This document shows positions 51,251 to 60,297 of a stretch of 64,000 bases of DNA, piece by piece. Source of the stretch: Salinibacillus kushneri. GTDB taxonomy: Bacteria > Bacillota > Bacilli > Bacillales > Alkalibacillaceae. The first letter of the stretch is position 1; every line of letters begins with the position of its first letter. The stretch lies in NCBI RefSeq assembly GCF_900111405.1, contig NZ_FOHJ01000005.1, forward strand, positions 204,800 through 268,799, written 5' to 3'. The position numbers and the translations under genes are program-made. The notes below the pieces were generated by a model that worked only from the letters and a program-made list of their open reading frames with translations, searched no databases and had not been told where the DNA came from.

Positions 51251-52375
51251 TTAAAATCGTTTATTCTTTCTTCTTTTCTTCTTCTTTTTATTTATCTTTC
51301 GTAAACGAGCGGTCAGAATCAAAATGAATGGTAAAAGAATTCCAAATGTACCCGCGAAAGGTGCCAAATCATGGGCGAGAAAGTTTTGATAAGCGATTAA
51401 GTTGGGAGCTAAATATAATCCTGCAATGATTAATAGAAAAGCCAGTGGAGTGGATAACACCTTTGTTGTTTTCAAGTTAAACAAATGACTCATACCTAGT
51501 GATAATACATAAAAATTAATGGTGATTTTGAAAAATATTGTAAAAAACCAAGCAATAGCAACTAAAATTTCAATTCTTTCTAAAAACTGTACCCCACTTA
51601 TTTTTTTCCCCAATATATATGTAGGATAGACATTTCGAGCACTAAAATCAGGTCCTAACACCAATAAGGACATAAGCGTAACAGCAAATAAAAGCAGCGA
51701 TCCTATTCCAACTCCAATATAAAAGGACTTTTTTCCTGGACCTATTCTATTGACATAAGGTAAAATAGCCAGAAATACTACTAACTCAAAATAAGGGGTT
51801 CCCAGAGTAGGAAAAATCGTTAAGAACGCACCTTCAGTATTATTGACCATGATTGGCTGAATATTTTTAAATTCAGCTTGTGGGGCGACAAAAATAATCA
51901 TCAAAACTAGTGAAAAGAACGCATAAGGAAAAAAGATTTCGCCAGTTCTGCTAATTACCTCTAAGCCTAGCTTAACTCCATAAAGACTGGTTAGAACAAA
52001 TATTAGCATAATAACCTGGATAGGAGTTTCCACCAGCACGTGGGTTGTCATAAAGTCCCCAATTTGTCGCAAATTTTTTCCAGCTACGATAAAAACAAAT
52101 AGGAGAAAGAATACCGTAATACCTTTCCCAACCCATTTTCCAAAAACGTATTCAAACAGCTCAAATATATTTTTATGGTGATTAATTTTATTGACTTGAT
52201 TAAGCAAAAAGACAATTAGTAAACCAATTAAACTCGTCAACAAAACCGTTATCCAGGCATTCTCCTGTGCATAAGAAGCCGTTGTGGAAGGAATGGCAAT
52301 AATAGATGTACCTAAGGTATACATCACGACTAAAATCGTAAATTGACGTGCGTCTATTTTACCTTTTTCAATCAT
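51251..52375 (-). CDS. Spore germination receptor subunit B (GerAB/EndB permease family)
   Basis: Membrane subunit of about 374 aa with ten hydrophobic segments of the amino acid/polyamine/cation type, and a very basic tail (KINKKKKKRRKNKR). In Ger receptors the B subunit binds the germinant. The start is ATG 52375, eight bases after GAGGAGG. It is the last gene of an operon in the order A, C, D, B. Confidence 0.88.
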   Translation of the reverse strand: MIEKGKIDARQFTILVVMYTLGTSIIAIPSTTASYAQENAWITVLLTSLIGLLIVFLLNQVNKINHHKNIFELFEYVFGKWVGKGITVFFLLFVFIVAGKNLRQIGDFMTTHVLVETPIQVIMLIFVLTSLYGVKLGLEVISRTGEIFFPYAFFSLVLMIIFVAPQAEFKNIQPIMVNNTEGAFLTIFPTLGTPYFELVVFLAILPYVNRIGPGKKSFYIGVGIGSLLLFAVTLMSLLVLGPDFSARNVYPTYILGKKISGVQFLERIEILVAIAWFFTIFFKITINFYVLSLGMSHLFNLKTTKVLSTPLAFLLIIAGLYLAPNLIAYQNFLAHDLAPFAGTFGILLPFILILTARLRKINKKKKKRRKNKRF

Positions 52376-52403
52376 AACCATTCCTCCTCACAACAAAACT
52401 TTC

Positions 52404-52658
52404 CTAATGAACCCTGAAACTCTGCTTTTGTTCAAGTTTTTGATTAAACGAATCAAAAATTGGATTGTAAATTTTCTCCACTACCTGAATCACGTAAGGA
52501 AACTGAACATTAAAAATATAAAGCATCCACACGCCTAAACTAATAGCGAAAATAACAATATAAACCCTGCGGTCCCATTTTTTATTTGCCTTTAGGGATC
52601 GATAATCTAATATAAACACAAGTCCTGCTCCCAAAAGCACTGAAAATGCTTTGAACAT
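52404..52658 (-). CDS. Small two-helix membrane protein, Ger receptor D-type subunit
   Basis: Protein of 84 aa with two membrane segments (AFSVLLGAGLVFIL near 4-17; VYIVIFAISLGVWMLYIF near 32-49) and a polar tail. It lies between the C and B genes, three bases after the C stop. Two-helix D subunits of about this size are known in some Bacillus ger operons, where they modulate germination. Assignment rests on position, length and topology. Confidence 0.7.
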   Translation of the reverse strand: MFKAFSVLLGAGLVFILDYRSLKANKKWDRRVYIVIFAISLGVWMLYIFNVQFPYVIQVVEKIYNPIFDSFNQKLEQKQSFRVH

Positions 52659-52661
52659 TCA

Positions 52662-53870
52662 TTACTCCTCCTGTTTCTTTTTAGAAATATTGTCTAAAAA
52701 CGGTTGAGTAGTGGTTCCTGTTCTTCTAATATTCACGTCTGCTTTAAAATCTACATTCAAATCATTAACGAAAATATTGGCCCACTCTTCTTCAATCTTC
52801 TTCCACTTTTTCGGATTAGATTTACTAAGTAATTCCCCAAAGCCAAATATGTCCGCTTCTAAATCTCTTGCTTTTTCTAAACTGTCTTTCATAACATTTT
52901 TGGCTTCTTCAGCGAGTTTTTCTTCATACTTTTTAATCGTCTTCTGTTTAGTAAAATCAATAGTACATGAGATATCCGCTAAATTTGCTTCTGCTGTAAA
53001 ATTAACTGTAATATTGGGGGTATCTCCTCTTATACTCCCCTTCATTTCTGTTGAGTTCTTATAGGCTTCAATAGTTAAATTCCCTTTATTCCCACAAGGA
53101 ACGACTCCCACTGTATCATGAACATTATCTGTGATCATATTAAAGCCACGACTCTCATTTTCATCAAGCCAGCCTACCAGTTTTTCATTATGAAATACTC
53201 CAAGGCCACTTGATTTGATGGAAGTGTAAGATGGAACACTTTGTACATTTTCTATATTACTCCCCTTATTCAGATCACCTAAAATGAGCAGTTCTGTTAA
53301 TACTGCCTCCTTACCTTTAGACGTCATTGAGGAAATCAATTCATCTAATTGAACAACTTTTGTAGGTGCCCAAAAATCTTGTGATGACTCTAAAGTAGAG
53401 AAGATTTTGTTGGCAGGAATCTTTTCAATGGGTGTTAAAATATTGACAATATCCTGTGCACCGTAACCGCGAGCGATAGCAAAATGAAAGTCCGTTCTCA
53501 TCTCATGATCCCTAGATATAAAATCCAGGCTATCTGCAATTCCTTGTTTTGCATATTCTTCTCCAAATATAATGATGCGAATATGGCTTAAGTAAAGCTT
53601 TCTGGGAGTCAATGTAGTTAATCTTCGCAGGGATTCAAATAATGTATCACCTGTTGTCGTGAACGTAGTTACCGCTGTTCGTGACGTAAAGGATTGACCA
53701 GCGTTCTCACTCGGGTTAATCACCTGAACCGTCACTTTAATCCGGTCACCTTCCTTGTCAATTCCAAGAGCTGTCGCAATCGCCATATCCGTTAATTCTC
53801 TTGAACTCCAGCAACCCGATAAAATCGTTAATACCATACATAGGCCAATAGCTTGAAGCTTTTTTAGCAT
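52662..53870 (-). CDS. Spore germination lipoprotein, Ger(x)C family
   Basis: Lipoprotein of about 402 aa. The lipobox ends LTILSGC near residue 20, followed by WSSRELTDMAIATALGIDK, the usual GerC opening, and a C-terminal DLEADIFGFGELLSKSNPKKW that marks the third domain. It anchors to the spore inner membrane with A and B. ATG 53870 lies seven bases after AGGAGA; a TTG at 53876 is too close. Confidence 0.9.
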   Translation of the reverse strand: MLKKLQAIGLCMVLTILSGCWSSRELTDMAIATALGIDKEGDRIKVTVQVINPSENAGQSFTSRTAVTTFTTTGDTLFESLRRLTTLTPRKLYLSHIRIIIFGEEYAKQGIADSLDFISRDHEMRTDFHFAIARGYGAQDIVNILTPIEKIPANKIFSTLESSQDFWAPTKVVQLDELISSMTSKGKEAVLTELLILGDLNKGSNIENVQSVPSYTSIKSSGLGVFHNEKLVGWLDENESRGFNMITDNVHDTVGVVPCGNKGNLTIEAYKNSTEMKGSIRGDTPNITVNFTAEANLADISCTIDFTKQKTIKKYEEKLAEEAKNVMKDSLEKARDLEADIFGFGELLSKSNPKKWKKIEEEWANIFVNDLNVDFKADVNIRRTGTTTQPFLDNISKKKQEE

Positions 53871-53888
53871 AGGCAAGTCTCCTACTTG

Positions 53889-55496
53889 TTAATTCTTGTT
53901 GCCTGGTGGTTTTGGAGAGGGTGTATTTTCTCGTACAACATTCTTTTTATTAATCAGCTTCTGTCTTTCTCTCATTTTCCAAAATGGTAAACGTAATAAG
54001 GTATCCTTCTGATCACTTGTAATAAATGGCCCCATTGGGGCAAGGTATGGAACACCAAAGGAACGCAGACTTGTAAGATGCAATATCATGATAATTAAAC
54101 CTAAAATAATTCCAATCAGACCAAATACGGCAGCTAGTGTCATAAAACCAAAACGAAGGATGCGAATGGAAATCGTCATATTAAAGGCTGGTGTTACAAA
54201 ACTGCTTATAGCCGTAAGTGATACAACAATAACCATAGCTGATGATACAATTCCTGCTTCAACAGCAGCTTGACCTAAAACAAGCGCCCCCACAATGGAA
54301 ATAGCAGAACCTACTGCTCTTGGCATCCTTGTTCCTGCTTCCCTTAAGATTTCAAAGGTGATTTCCATCATTAAAGCTTCAAAAAAAGCCGGAAAGGGAA
54401 CACCTTCTCTTTGCGCAGCCAAGCTAATCAATAATGGGGTTGGAATCATTTCCTGATGAAAGGTTGTTAATGCAATATAGGCCGACGGTGTTAATAAAGC
54501 GAGAAAAAAGCAAAGGAATCGAAGCAACCGCATTAACGATCCAATATCAGATCGTTGATAATAATCTTCTGTAGCCTGAAAATAATGTATGAATACTGTA
54601 GGCGCTAACAACGCAAAGGGTGTACCATCTACTAAAATAGCCACACGACCTTCTAATAAACCAGCACAAATGCTGTCCGGGCGTTCAGTATTATAAAGTG
54701 TAGGAAAAGGTGTAAACGTTTCATCCTGAATTAATTCCTCTATGTAGCCACTTTCCAGAATTCCATCGATATTAATGTTATCCAGTCTGCGATTAACCTC
54801 CTGAACGATGTCATCATTGGCTATTCCGTTGATATAGCAAACGGCTACTTCAGTATTTGATGTTTGGCCAATTTTTCTGGATTCAATCCAAAGATTCGGA
54901 TTCTTAATTCTTCTTCGTATAAGACTTGTATTAGTCTTTAATACTTCGGTAAATCCTTCTTTAGGACCACGAACAACTGTCTGTGAAGATGGCTCCTCTA
55001 TATTACGACTATCATAACCAGGTGAAGAGATAGCCAACCCTTTCATAAATCCATTTAATAGGAGAACCGTATTTCCTGATAATATTTGTTCAAATACAGA
55101 TTTATAATCCATTACTTCGGTTACATCACTTGCAGCCAGGGATCTACTCTTCAATTGGGTTAAAATATCCTTTACTTCATGTGGGTTTTGCCCCTGATCA
55201 GTCGTACGGATATCTACCATCAGCGTTTCCATAATAAAATTATGAACAAAGTTTTTGTCCACTAAGCCATCTATATAAATAATAGCTGCCTCAACCGGAA
55301 AATCCGTACCAATTTGAAAGAATCTCGTCTCGAAATCTGCGCTACTTCCCATTGAGGATTGAATATACTTTACATCATCCTGAAGCATACCTAATAAAGG
55401 CTGTTGATGTTGGGAGGAGGTTTGCAGCTGGTCCTGATTCGGTTTCGCTGTCTTCTTTTTATATTTCCCCGTAAAACTCCAGAACTTTTTCTTCAT
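53889..55496 (-). CDS. Spore germination receptor subunit A (GerAA family)
   Basis: Membrane protein of about 535 aa. Large N-terminal hydrophilic domain (about 1-290, with QDQLQTSSQHQQ at its head), then four or more membrane segments and a hydrophilic tail (PSPKPPGN). Family marks include GRVAILVDGTPFALLAPTVF and REAGTRMPRAVGSAISIVGA. It is the first gene of the operon. ATG 55496 and GTG 55499 are both in range of AAGGAGG. The germinant cannot be read from sequence. Confidence 0.92.
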   Translation of the reverse strand: MKKKFWSFTGKYKKKTAKPNQDQLQTSSQHQQPLLGMLQDDVKYIQSSMGSSADFETRFFQIGTDFPVEAAIIYIDGLVDKNFVHNFIMETLMVDIRTTDQGQNPHEVKDILTQLKSRSLAASDVTEVMDYKSVFEQILSGNTVLLLNGFMKGLAISSPGYDSRNIEEPSSQTVVRGPKEGFTEVLKTNTSLIRRRIKNPNLWIESRKIGQTSNTEVAVCYINGIANDDIVQEVNRRLDNINIDGILESGYIEELIQDETFTPFPTLYNTERPDSICAGLLEGRVAILVDGTPFALLAPTVFIHYFQATEDYYQRSDIGSLMRLLRFLCFFLALLTPSAYIALTTFHQEMIPTPLLISLAAQREGVPFPAFFEALMMEITFEILREAGTRMPRAVGSAISIVGALVLGQAAVEAGIVSSAMVIVVSLTAISSFVTPAFNMTISIRILRFGFMTLAAVFGLIGIILGLIIMILHLTSLRSFGVPYLAPMGPFITSDQKDTLLRLPFWKMRERQKLINKKNVVRENTPSPKPPGNKN

Positions 55497-55594
55497 CACT
55501 CCCAAACCTCCTTGAACACGTCTTTGAAGCTTATCTTTTGTTATAAATTGGCTTTCTATACAACTTGTGGGACTGTCACTAAAATGATCTTCCC

Positions 55595-56710
55595 TTAGTG
55601 AGAGACAGCTCCTAATTGATAAATTAATTCTGCTGGAGTAGTTGGATTAAGGTGGGCGTGGTACTGGTTGAGATTTTGCTCGTATTGATGTATGACATTA
55701 TCATCCTGATAAAATTGCAACAGCCTTTTCTCAAATGCATCGTCATACTTCCAATCATAAAAAGGACTGGCTAACCCTAACTGACTTAACTGTTCCATAT
55801 TCATTTCTTCCTGACCTGGAAGGGTATGATAAACAAAAATGGGTACTCTTTTAAATAAACTCTCACTGATTGTCACCCCACCCGGTTTGGTTATGATTCC
55901 ATCACAGGAGTCATAAAGCTCATCCATTTTCTGACGAGAGGAAATATAGGGAATCGGTGTAACATTTGAATGTGGCAATTCTTTTAAGCGGTTATATAAA
56001 GAGTGATTTTTCCCGCACAATACGTGATAATGAATCCTTTCTTCTTTTACCTTTGTTACAAATTTTTGAATCAGCCCAACACCTAAATTTCCACCTGTAA
56101 TCATAAAATTCAGCTTAGACGAATCTAAAGGCAGCCATGTATTTACTGAAGAAAACTGATGATGTACCGGAATACCTGTAACAAAAATTTCCGAATCCTT
56201 TACCCCTTTATCCAACAAAAATTCCTTCATCTTTAAAGAAGGAACAAAATGAAAATCAATATTATTTTTCCCCCATAATTGATGGATAAAATAATCGGTA
56301 TAAACGTTTACTACAGGAGTCTGAATTCCCTTTCTTTCCTTTAGCTGACTTAATAAATATGAAGGAAGAGCATGGGTACAGACAATGATATCGGGCTGTT
56401 CCTCCTCTAAAATGGACTCCATTACATGAGTAAATAACCATTCATAATGGCGATAGCGCTTGTCCTGGTACTGATTTTCACAAACAATTTTGCGATAAAT
56501 CCAACTATATGTCTGGGGAAAATGGTCAATCCATTTCAGATAAATGGTGGAAATCAACTGCTCCAATTTTCCATAACCATAATGCAAAATATCCACCTTG
56601 TGGCATTCAATTGTCGAATCTAATTCCATTAATCCATCAATTAGAGAATCCGCAACCTGATGATGTCCAGAGGAAATTTGTAAAAATGGGAGAAACAGGA
56701 CCTTTTTCAC
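55595..56710 (-). CDS. MGDG-synthase/UgtP-like glycosyltransferase (YkoN-like)
   Basis: GT-B fold glycosyltransferase of about 371 aa. N-terminal LPFLQISSGHHQVADSL is the acceptor-side motif of MGDG synthases and UgtP; C-terminal GIITKPGGVTISESL is the nucleotide-sugar site. It likely adds a sugar to a lipid. The start is GTG 56710 with TAGGAG nine bases before. It diverges from the metallophosphoesterase gene. B. subtilis ykoN, ykoP and ykoQ are similar neighbours, expressed in sporulation as far as I recall. Confidence 0.78.
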   Translation of the reverse strand: MKKVLFLPFLQISSGHHQVADSLIDGLMELDSTIECHKVDILHYGYGKLEQLISTIYLKWIDHFPQTYSWIYRKIVCENQYQDKRYRHYEWLFTHVMESILEEEQPDIIVCTHALPSYLLSQLKERKGIQTPVVNVYTDYFIHQLWGKNNIDFHFVPSLKMKEFLLDKGVKDSEIFVTGIPVHHQFSSVNTWLPLDSSKLNFMITGGNLGVGLIQKFVTKVKEERIHYHVLCGKNHSLYNRLKELPHSNVTPIPYISSRQKMDELYDSCDGIITKPGGVTISESLFKRVPIFVYHTLPGQEEMNMEQLSQLGLASPFYDWKYDDAFEKRLLQFYQDDNVIHQYEQNLNQYHAHLNPTTPAELIYQLGAVSH

Positions 56711-56874
56711 CGTTATCCAGCTCCTACAACTTAGAATATTGACCTTTTTAGTTTGCAAAAAATATGAATTTCTATGCTACACCCAAACATAACTCCATCC
56801 TCTGGTAACACCTCCAATAATTACTAGTTCATACTTCCCAAAAAACTAGTATAATTGCTCATGGAGGTGTTTAT

Positions 56875-57726
56875 ATGAGTCTACTGATTATCTTTTTGTT
56901 ATTTATCCTGATTATTGCAGGTTGTTATAAAGCTTATAAAAATACGCACAATGTCGCGATTAATCATATAACCATCCCAAATAATGATTCCTCTCACACC
57001 AACACTACACAACTAAACGTTCTTCAAATTTCTGATATGCATTTAGAAAATATTTCGATTTCCCCCAATGAACTCTATGAAAAAGTGAAAGATGAAGCTA
57101 TTGATATCATTGCCTTAACCGGTGACTTTCTGGACCGAAAACGTACGATTCCGAAGCTTATTCCATACCTGAAAGTATTTCAGAAATTAAAACCTGAGTA
57201 TGGTACCTATGCAATCTTTGGGAATCATGATTATGTTTTAAACGAAGAAAACTTTCATAAGCTTAAACAGGCTTTAGAGAAATATGATTGTTACACCTTA
57301 CAAAATGAGAACACGTCTATAAACTTAAATGGACAAATCGTTAATATAATTGGTATTGATGATTTTAGTACCGACCGCAGTCAATTCAACCTATCTTATG
57401 AAGGACTGGGAAACGGCTATAATCTAGTCTTAACTCACGATCCTAATGCGGTATTGTACATGGAGGATTATCCCTATGATTACCTTTTATCCGGACATTT
57501 TCATGGTGGTCAAATTTTATATCCTAAAGCCTATCATCTGGCTAAAATGGGGAAACTGCCTAAAATGAATATGATAAAAGGATTGCAAAATTACCAAGGT
57601 AAAAGCTTCTATATCAGTGAAGGTTTAGGTCAAACAGGAGTCAACATTCGGGTTGGCAGTCGGCCTGAGATTACCTTCCATAGCATTTCAATTCCAGTAG
57701 TTCCTAAAACGAATGCAGTTAGTTAA
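56875..57726 (+). CDS. Membrane-anchored metallophosphoesterase (YkoQ/YkuE-like)
   Basis: Calcineurin-like phosphoesterase of 283 aa. One N-terminal membrane helix (residues 1-18) and the metal motifs in order: QISDMHLE, LTGDFLDRK, FGNHDYV, LTHDP, GHFHGGQ. TGGAGGTG precedes the ATG. Divergent from the glycosyltransferase gene and convergent with a YkoP-like gene. Membrane anchoring and the company of a lipid glycosyltransferase suggest a lipid or polyprenyl phosphate as substrate; this is inference. Confidence 0.85.
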   Translation: MSLLIIFLLFILIIAGCYKAYKNTHNVAINHITIPNNDSSHTNTTQLNVLQISDMHLENISISPNELYEKVKDEAIDIIALTGDFLDRKRTIPKLIPYLKVFQKLKPEYGTYAIFGNHDYVLNEENFHKLKQALEKYDCYTLQNENTSINLNGQIVNIIGIDDFSTDRSQFNLSYEGLGNGYNLVLTHDPNAVLYMEDYPYDYLLSGHFHGGQILYPKAYHLAKMGKLPKMNMIKGLQNYQGKSFYISEGLGQTGVNIRVGSRPEITFHSISIPVVPKTNAVS

Positions 57727-57754
57727 TTCAGGGAAAGGTGACTCTGATTCACAT

Positions 57755-57809
57755 ACAAACCGTCAAATGCTCATGATGTTGAGCGTTTGGCGGTTTGTTT
57801 TCTTTTTTT
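57755..57809 (+). terminator. Long-stem terminator after the phosphoesterase gene
   Basis: A nineteen-base stem (57755-57773 with 57780-57798, few mismatches) is followed by a T-rich run. It overlaps the end of the convergent YkoP-like gene, whose stop codon lies in the stem. Confidence 0.85.
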
Positions 57810-58391
57810 CATAACCTTTTCTAAAGGTCTGTGTATATAACTGGACAATAATTGATTTTTTGACATCAAAATATAATTCGGTAATGGCTGATTAACCATA
57901 GTTTTTAAGGAAGGTTTAGATAAAGATAAAATATGAATGGGGTAAAATGTCATTTTTTTTACCCATTTATAAATAGGACTTTGTATATTCCTGGTTTCAA
58001 AACCAAGTCGACTAACTCCTTTATTTAAAGATGTAATCCCTATTACAGCTTTAATATCATGGTGGCGTTTATGTGTAAGTACATAAGTAGCTAATCCCGG
58101 CATAGAATCCTTTACCCTTTCAAAGGCGAAAAATGCCTTTTTTATCTCACTTGTTTCATCCTGCAATTCGTGAAGCAGGCGCACATTATGCAAATGAATT
58201 TTGAGTAATAAATCATTCTTATTAATGATTGTTCCATCAGATAAAGTTAATGGACTACCCTTAAAACGAGTTAAACGTACTCGAAAGATATTACTGGTGC
58301 TGCCGTGATACTTTCCAATGTAATGGAGGCGTGTAAACCGGAAGTATACAGGATCTAAATATAACCATAGCCATAACATAAGTTTTCTCAT
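57771..58391 (-). CDS. YkoP-like protein
   Basis: Protein of about 206 aa, basic, without signal peptide. MLWLWLYLDPVYFRFTRLHY at the start, a middle part that reads DGTIINKNDLLLKIHLHN, and a basic tail KKRKQTAKRSTS. It resembles B. subtilis YkoP, which is a neighbour of ykoN and ykoQ relatives, as here. Function unknown. The start is ATG 58391 with GGAAGG seven bases before. Confidence 0.68.
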   Translation of the reverse strand: MRKLMLWLWLYLDPVYFRFTRLHYIGKYHGSTSNIFRVRLTRFKGSPLTLSDGTIINKNDLLLKIHLHNVRLLHELQDETSEIKKAFFAFERVKDSMPGLATYVLTHKRHHDIKAVIGITSLNKGVSRLGFETRNIQSPIYKWVKKMTFYPIHILSLSKPSLKTMVNQPLPNYILMSKNQLLSSYIHRPLEKVMKKRKQTAKRSTS

Positions 58392-58397
58392 ATCCAA

Positions 58398-58836
58398 TCC
58401 TTCCCTTTCTTTTAAGTGACATACTTATTTTATATAAAGCACGAGTATTTTATTTAACTAATTTTTAGCAACTGCACAGCCAGGACTTTTTCATCATTTT
58501 TATAAAAAACTAGATCGTTTGGGCCGTACGCACAATGTGGATATGGCTTTGTAGACGATGGAACCAGGCTCGAATAAGCATGCGTATTGTATAAGTGGAT
58601 TTAGAGGGAAAACCGTATGTCACTTGTTAATTTGTGTCGAAGAGCCAATAAAATGTTCATGTTTAAACCCTTTTCTTAAAGTGGTCCATTTTTACCTTTT
58701 TTGTAAATTATGGTTTACAAGTTCATATGTTGACTACTCTCTTTTATTCCAGTAAGCTACTAGCTAGTTTTATCTTTTAGAATGATAGTTTCATAGGTTT
58801 AATTTTATCAAGTTTATCCATTAATAGGAGGGGAGT
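58398..58836. other. Gap of about 440 bases without recognised gene
   Basis: No frame with a good ribosome site. It must contain the promoters of the two flanking genes. A 65-codon plus-strand frame at 58558-58755 starts without a ribosome site and looks random. Confidence 0.4.
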
Positions 58837-60027
58837 ATGTTAAATCGATATTTTGTAATAATATTCATTACGTTATCTCTACTGCTACTAGGGTGCAATA
58901 CCACTAGCAATACAAATGGAACCTCTACAAATCCAACTAATGAGGAGTCAAAAACTTATGAAGACAACTCTTTTGAAGTTACTTCTTTAAGTACGAAGAG
59001 TCACAGTCTTAAAGAAAAGGATATTGATCTACTTAATCTGAAAAAGAAAGAGAAGAATGAAAATAACCAAGAAGAAGTAAATGAAGATAACAAGAAAATC
59101 GACTTAAAAAAAGAACAAGTTCAAAAACAAGATCAGGATCAAATGAATCAGAAAAAGAAAAAACCATCATTCGAACCAACGAAACATAAAGCAACACTGC
59201 AAATTTCCACTCAGGCAGCAAATATCCGAAAAGGACCTCATACAAGTTATGCCAAAGTGACAACATTAAAGCAATATACTAAGCTGGATGCCTTTGAAAA
59301 AGCCAAAGTGGAAGGATTAACGTGGTATCATGTTTACATTGGTGAGCAGAAGAAAGGCTGGATTTCTTCTGCTATCGTAGAGAAATATGATCCAAACGCA
59401 AAAAAGAAGGTTGAAAAAAAATCATCCAATAAAAAGCTTCTATCTGCTCCATTAGTATCACAGATGCCTGAATTGCCACGGGGCTGTGAGGTAACAGCTT
59501 TATCAATGCTTTTAGGTCATGCAGGTGTTAATGTAGATAAAATGACATTAGCTGAGGGAATAAAAAGAGATTCAACTCCATTTACCCGAAAAAATGGTCA
59601 AGTTCAATTCGGAAATCCTAATGATGGTTTTGTAGGAGATATGTATTCCTTTGATAATCCAGGACTGGGTGTATATCATGGACCCATTGCTGATTTAGGA
59701 GAAAAGTATTTGCCTGGGAGAATCGTTGATTTAACTGGAAAAAACTTTGATACAGTTCTAAACCAACTTGATAATGGAAAACCTGTATGGGTGCTAACTA
59801 CCAGCTGGTTCTCCCATGTTCCGGAATCCTATTGGGAAACGTGGAATACACCAACAGGAAAGGTTAAAGTCACGTATAAAATGCACTCTGTTTTAGTCAC
59901 AGGGTATGACAATCAATATATTTATTTTAACGATCCACTTGCTAATCAAAAAAATAGAAAAGTGGCTAAAGACAGTTTTATTGCAGGCTGGAATCAAATG
60001 GGTAATCAAGCCATAACCTATAAATAA
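58837..60027 (+). CDS. Lipoprotein with SH3 domain and C39-like cysteine peptidase domain
   Basis: Protein of 396 aa. Lipobox ends LLLLGC20. A long charged linker (Lys/Gln/Asn-rich, about 40-115) is followed by a bacterial SH3 domain (about 118-184; STQAANIRKGPHTSYAKV) and a C39-like peptidase domain (about 203-396), with catalytic Cys217 (PRGCEVTALSM), His350 (KMHSVLVTGYD) and Asp366 region (YFNDP). It is bound to the membrane face and likely works on peptides in the cell wall; substrate unknown. GGAGGGGAG stands before the ATG. Confidence 0.86.
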   Translation: MLNRYFVIIFITLSLLLLGCNTTSNTNGTSTNPTNEESKTYEDNSFEVTSLSTKSHSLKEKDIDLLNLKKKEKNENNQEEVNEDNKKIDLKKEQVQKQDQDQMNQKKKKPSFEPTKHKATLQISTQAANIRKGPHTSYAKVTTLKQYTKLDAFEKAKVEGLTWYHVYIGEQKKGWISSAIVEKYDPNAKKKVEKKSSNKKLLSAPLVSQMPELPRGCEVTALSMLLGHAGVNVDKMTLAEGIKRDSTPFTRKNGQVQFGNPNDGFVGDMYSFDNPGLGVYHGPIADLGEKYLPGRIVDLTGKNFDTVLNQLDNGKPVWVLTTSWFSHVPESYWETWNTPTGKVKVTYKMHSVLVTGYDNQYIYFNDPLANQKNRKVAKDSFIAGWNQMGNQAITYK

Positions 60028-60038
60028 AGGAAATGCTG

Positions 60039-60071
60039 GATGTGTTTCGATAAAGAAACACATCTTTTTTA
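60039..60071 (+). terminator. Terminator after the C39 lipoprotein gene
   Basis: Perfect ten-base stem GATGTGTTTC (60039-60048) with GAAACACATC (60055-60064), then six T. Confidence 0.9.
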
Positions 60072-60086
60072 TCGTATACGGTAGCT

Positions 60087-60212
60087 TAGTGGACATTCTT
60101 CAGAAATGGCCAAGTAAAGTCACCAGCGAGTCTTCCTTCACCTCAGTACAAGAGTCAATCGACTTGAATACGTTCGTAACTAAATGAACGACTCTACTTT
60201 TGTTCTGGTATA
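60087..60212. repeat. Possible second copy of a dispersed repeat
   Basis: AGTGGA, AAATGGCCA, CCTTCACCTC and CTTTTG-TTCTGGT occur here in the same order as at about 41356-41460. The parts between differ in length, so this is degenerate, if it is real. Confidence 0.3.
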
Positions 60213-60242
60213 GAAATTAGTAGTAGCTAAATCATACTACTT

Positions 60243-60292
60243 AAAAATAGGGCTGATTCCTATGTTGATTACCTTGGAATCGGCCCCTATTT
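60243..60292 (-). terminator. Terminator of the DUF3298 gene
   Basis: Stem 60243-60260 with 60275-60291 (AAAATAGGG-CTGATTCC with GGAATCGG-CCCCTATTT, one bulge); T run on the minus strand. Confidence 0.78.
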
Positions 60293-60297
60293 AATGA

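Noticed and set aside
58558..58755. 65-codon frame before the C39 lipoprotein gene
   Set aside because: No ribosome site; composition like random sequence.
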